Below the pieces are notes generated by a model. The model worked only from the letters and a program-made list of their open reading frames with translations, did not search any database and was not told where the DNA came from. 44,572 nt of DNA from Anaerolineaceae bacterium (GTDB lineage: Bacteria; Chloroflexota; Anaerolineae; Anaerolineales; Anaerolineaceae), in the NCBI GenBank assembly GCA_003524305.1, contig DQHW01000031.1, positions 4,390 to 48,961 of the forward strand, read 5' to 3'. Positions 41,702-44,572 of this stretch are shown here, piece by piece. A program made the translations under genes and the position numbers. Each line of letters opens with the position of its first letter. Position 1 is the stretch's first letter.

Positions 41702-43300
41702 ATGACCGGTTATTTGCAAAAATATCAGAAAGCGATCCTCCTGTCTCTGCTTGCTCTAATTTCGGCAGGCGCTGGTTGGTATATTGCTGCCTGTACCCAA
41801 TATGCGCCCTGGGGTTTCAGTGACTCGGCCGCCTACCTCTCTGCAGCCCGCAATTTTGCAACTGGCCGCGGATTAGGAATTCTCAATCCCGATGGCAGTT
41901 TTGCCCCACTGCTCATCTTTGCTCCTTTCTATTCTTTCGTTCTAAGCCTCTTTGCATTTTTAAAAGCCGACCTGATCACTACAGTTCGCACCATGGATAT
42001 TGCCTTCTTTGCCATCCTCATCGCCGCCAGCGGATGGCTTTTCTATCTGATCACACGCTCTTTCTGGGGGTCATTGTGCTTTGCCATCATGATCACCACC
42101 ACCCCGGCCTTGGGTAACATCTTTACCAGTATCATGTCAGAACCTCTGGCTATCGTCTTGGGCATCCCTGGTTTTTTGCTCCTGGTCTATGCTCTGCGTC
42201 AAAACTCAACAAGGTGGCTTGTCATCTCTGCCGTCCTTGCTGCACTTGCCCTGCTCACCCGCTATGCTTTTGCGGCCTTCCCTGCTGCCGGAGTGATTTG
42301 CGTGCTGCTGCTTTCTAACCAGCGCCCTTCTAAACGCATCAGGGATACGCTGAAGTACGGCGTCATCAGCTTTACACCCATGTTGGTATGGATCGCTTTG
42401 CAGTTGCTTTCAAAAAATAGCATCGGCGCGAGAACCTATTCCACGGATTTCTCCATTACAGAGAAATTCTCACAATTCATTGCTCAAGTGTTTGCCGTTC
42501 TCAAATATTGGCTGCCTTACCGTTCAGATATGATTCCCGGTGTGACAGCGGATATTTTTCGCCCCATTTTGCTGGTTTTGTTTGCCGTAATCATCTTGCT
42601 GGGACTCTTCTTTGGCTTCAAGAAATATAACTCACCAGAACACAAGTTGAACGGATTGTTGAGCATCTCATCGTCATTTTTGATCGTCATCTATTTGCTG
42701 GTGCTCTTTGTCACATATATGGTATCGACTGAAACCATCTCCATTGACGACCGTATGTTATCTCCCGTCATCCCCATTTTTTATACCCTGATCCTTTCGT
42801 GTGCCCTAACCATGGGTCAAGCCATCCACCCCAAGATATCCTTCCAATTTGTTGCTGTTATTGTCGCGCTTTTCTTTGTGGCTTATAACTTCCAACCCTT
42901 CAAGACTTATCCAATTGTGATCGGCAATATCCCCAACGGATATACCTCGCCGGTCTGGAAGGAAAACCCGATCCTCAACGGTGAAATTACTTTGCCGCAG
43001 GATCGCCCGCTCATCACCAATGCACCGGATATCCTCCTGTTTTATACCAACCGCAGCGCTTACACGCTATCGATCGATTCAGCGTTAAATCTTAACATCG
43101 GCGGAGCCACAAGCCTGGAGGATATGCTTCACCGGCAATGCGCAATGCTGGTGCTTTTTGATTCCGGCGATACGCAGCGCTTTGAAAAGCTGCCCGGCGC
43201 TGTCACCTCCGCGGATATTGATGCCCTACAAAGCCGACTGGATACGCTTTATTCCAGTTCACACGGTATAATTCTCGCCGATAATAATTGCATCCGTTGA
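41702..43300 (+). CDS. GT-C-like polytopic membrane protein (ArnT/PMT-type)
   Basis: This 532-residue protein has about 11 transmembrane helices (from 11 to about 400) and a short soluble C-terminal part. The first outer loop reads FSDSAAYLSAARNFATGRG, with D41 in the DxxxYxxxA context that is typical of ArnT/PMT-like GT-C glycosyltransferases. Donor and acceptor are unknown; a polyprenyl-phosphate sugar donor would be usual. GGAAG lies 6 bases before the ATG. It probably shares an mRNA with the gene upstream and precedes a lipoprotein gene, so it may contribute to surface glycosylation. Confidence 0.72.
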   Translation: MTGYLQKYQKAILLSLLALISAGAGWYIAACTQYAPWGFSDSAAYLSAARNFATGRGLGILNPDGSFAPLLIFAPFYSFVLSLFAFLKADLITTVRTMDIAFFAILIAASGWLFYLITRSFWGSLCFAIMITTTPALGNIFTSIMSEPLAIVLGIPGFLLLVYALRQNSTRWLVISAVLAALALLTRYAFAAFPAAGVICVLLLSNQRPSKRIRDTLKYGVISFTPMLVWIALQLLSKNSIGARTYSTDFSITEKFSQFIAQVFAVLKYWLPYRSDMIPGVTADIFRPILLVLFAVIILLGLFFGFKKYNSPEHKLNGLLSISSSFLIVIYLLVLFVTYMVSTETISIDDRMLSPVIPIFYTLILSCALTMGQAIHPKISFQFVAVIVALFFVAYNFQPFKTYPIVIGNIPNGYTSPVWKENPILNGEITLPQDRPLITNAPDILLFYTNRSAYTLSIDSALNLNIGGATSLEDMLHRQCAMLVLFDSGDTQRFEKLPGAVTSADIDALQSRLDTLYSSSHGIILADNNCIR

Positions 43301-43374
43301 TCAAACATGACCCCCGTCATCTGCTTGACAAGAAACCTCAAATCACTAAAATGAAGGGAGACCATGGGAGGAAT

Positions 43375-44544
43375 ATGAAACGATTTGCGATAATTCTTGT
43401 TGTCTTGTTGTTCACGCTGGCCTGTGCTCCCCTCGAAGTTGCCAAATCCACAATGGATGTAATAACTTCTTCAATCCCGGTCTCAACGTCATCACCTGAA
43501 CCGACTACCGCATCCACCTCCACATCCACCGCTGCCCCCACAGCTACTCTTGACGCGGTCAAACAATCCATCCTCTACAAAGATGATTTTTCAGAAGATT
43601 CAGGCAGTTGGACGCCTCCCGATGACGGCGAAAGCCGTTTTTATATCTCCGATGGCGAATATTTTGTTCAGGTGGTAAAAAGCGATTACAGCTTCTATAA
43701 CCTTTCATTCGCAGCCTACGGTAATTTCGTGCTTTCTGTCGATCTGCGCCACATCATCGGGGACGATGAGACCACCGGCGGCATGGTCATCTGGCGTTAC
43801 AAGGATAATGACAATTTCTACGCCCTCACCGTCATGGATAACGGCACCTACTACATTCACCGTTTCGTGAAGGGCACCTACGGCATGCTCAAGCTGCCCA
43901 CCGCTTCACCCTGGCTAAATACCACCGGTAAGCCCAACACTGTCACCCTGGTGGCTCACGGAGACACCAACGAGCTCTATTTTAATGGGCATTATGAATA
44001 CAGCTTCCAGGATGCCTCCATCCCCAAGGGATACTTCGGCATGGGCGCACAACCTGCCCTCGACAGCGAAGTGGAAGTTGCCTTCGACAATCTAAACGTC
44101 TATCAATACGATCCCGGCAACGGGTTCACCCCGGACAACCCCGAGATCACCCCCACTCCCGAATATCAAAACATCTCGTGGCAGCAGCTCACCCGGTTCC
44201 TCTCGGAGGATCACACCAACTGGCATGAATACCATCTTGAGGATTACAATTGCATGGATTTCGCCATTGACCTGGTCGCCAACGCGCGCTATGCCAACAT
44301 CAGCGCCAAGATCGTCACGGTTCAGTTCGTGGGGCAGCCAACCGGCCATGCCTTTGTGGCGTTTGAAACTTTAGACCGCGGCACCGTCTTTGTCGAGCCC
44401 CAGGGCGATAATACTTACTCCAATGTAGATATTGGTAATAATCTTTGCGATGACTGGGGCGAATTCGAGTGCATGGGCACCATCGAAAGCGTCGAATACT
44501 TCGGTGAGTGCGACCACGCACAGAATTGTACGGTGTTGCCGTGA
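43375..44544 (+). CDS. Lipoprotein with LamG-like domain and Cys/His (papain-like) domain
   Basis: This 389-residue protein has a lipoprotein signal (LFTLAC, Cys 16), a Thr/Ser/Pro linker, a concanavalin-like beta-sandwich at about 65-245 (DDFSEDSGSWTPP, FVLSVDLRHI, GYFGMGAQPA), and a C-terminal domain (about 260-389). There C293 (YNCMDFAIDL), H325 (GHAFVAF) and E341 (VFVEPQGD) are in the order of a transglutaminase-like or papain-like Cys-His-acid triad. A pair of Cys-containing loops near the end may be disulfides. GGAGG precedes the ATG at 43375, which is 75 bases after the GT-C gene. Activity is inferred from motifs only. Confidence 0.65.
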   Translation: MKRFAIILVVLLFTLACAPLEVAKSTMDVITSSIPVSTSSPEPTTASTSTSTAAPTATLDAVKQSILYKDDFSEDSGSWTPPDDGESRFYISDGEYFVQVVKSDYSFYNLSFAAYGNFVLSVDLRHIIGDDETTGGMVIWRYKDNDNFYALTVMDNGTYYIHRFVKGTYGMLKLPTASPWLNTTGKPNTVTLVAHGDTNELYFNGHYEYSFQDASIPKGYFGMGAQPALDSEVEVAFDNLNVYQYDPGNGFTPDNPEITPTPEYQNISWQQLTRFLSEDHTNWHEYHLEDYNCMDFAIDLVANARYANISAKIVTVQFVGQPTGHAFVAFETLDRGTVFVEPQGDNTYSNVDIGNNLCDDWGEFECMGTIESVEYFGECDHAQNCTVLP

Positions 44545-44547
44545 TTT

Positions 44548-44572
44548 GTGATTAGGGATTAGTGATTAGGGA
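44548..44572. repeat. Short tandem repeat at the window edge
   Basis: GTGATTAGGGA occurs at 44548-44558 and again at 44562-44572, a 14-base period cut by the window end. It starts 4 bases after the lipoprotein stop. Its length and type cannot be told from here. Confidence 0.5.

Overview
The window reads as ordinary chromosomal DNA of moderate GC content from a bacterium that I would place in the Chloroflexota, most likely class Anaerolineae. The evidence is indirect: a mevalonate-pathway decarboxylase, an ECF sigma factor followed by a DUF5667-type membrane protein, a MglA GTPase / Roadblock / DUF4388 cluster, a fused membrane spermidine-synthase-like protein, a TIGR01906/DUF1461 protein and a lone UgpC/MsmX-type sugar ABC ATPase. 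There is no rRNA, tRNA, CRISPR array, insertion sequence or prophage that I can see.

Layout: (1) 1-3722, a purine operon: end of purM, then purN, purH and guaB, with the first junctions overlapping. (2) 3831-7088, stress control: thioredoxin, a convergent ECF sigma / zinc anti-sigma pair, and a divergent second ECF sigma with a membrane partner. (3) 7160-10008, a small secreted Met/Gly-rich protein preceded by three direct repeats phased at 11 bp, then an OmpR-type response regulator and its histidine kinase. (4) 10081-11724, a SulP anion transporter with a structured leader. (5) 12053-14880, five minus-strand genes: a MglA-type GTPase with four Roadblock proteins, one fused to DUF4388. (6) 15178-19950, mevalonate decarboxylase, site-2 protease, HEAT-repeat protein, secreted gluzincin peptidase and acylphosphatase. 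(7) 20051-26327, DNA repair and translation: uvrB, mfd, pth. (8) 26405-32024, small envelope proteins, nnr, a spermidine-synthase-like membrane protein and a DUF1461 protein. (9) 32313-39657, gpmA, a MalK-type ATPase, a divergent Fpg/MutM, a heterodimeric ABC exporter and PhoU. (10) 39947-44544, two GT-C-like membrane proteins and a lipoprotein with a LamG-like domain and a Cys/His domain.

Most of the window is housekeeping. The points most worth a second look are: an anti-sigma factor with the cysteine spacing of the thiol-switch protein RsrA, next to thioredoxin; the 11-bp phased repeats and shared Met-rich motifs of the two-component locus; the MglA/Roadblock cluster with a likely internal translation start; a family of hairpins built on CCTTGACAAGG at three convergent gene junctions; several genes whose -10 box lies 6-7 nt before the start codon and that lack a Shine-Dalgarno (probable leaderless mRNAs); and a MutM homologue that has lost two DNA-contacting arginines.

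I corrected the start codon of many genes using Shine-Dalgarno position, family N-termini and overlap with neighbours. All family assignments come from reading motifs by eye; no database search was run.
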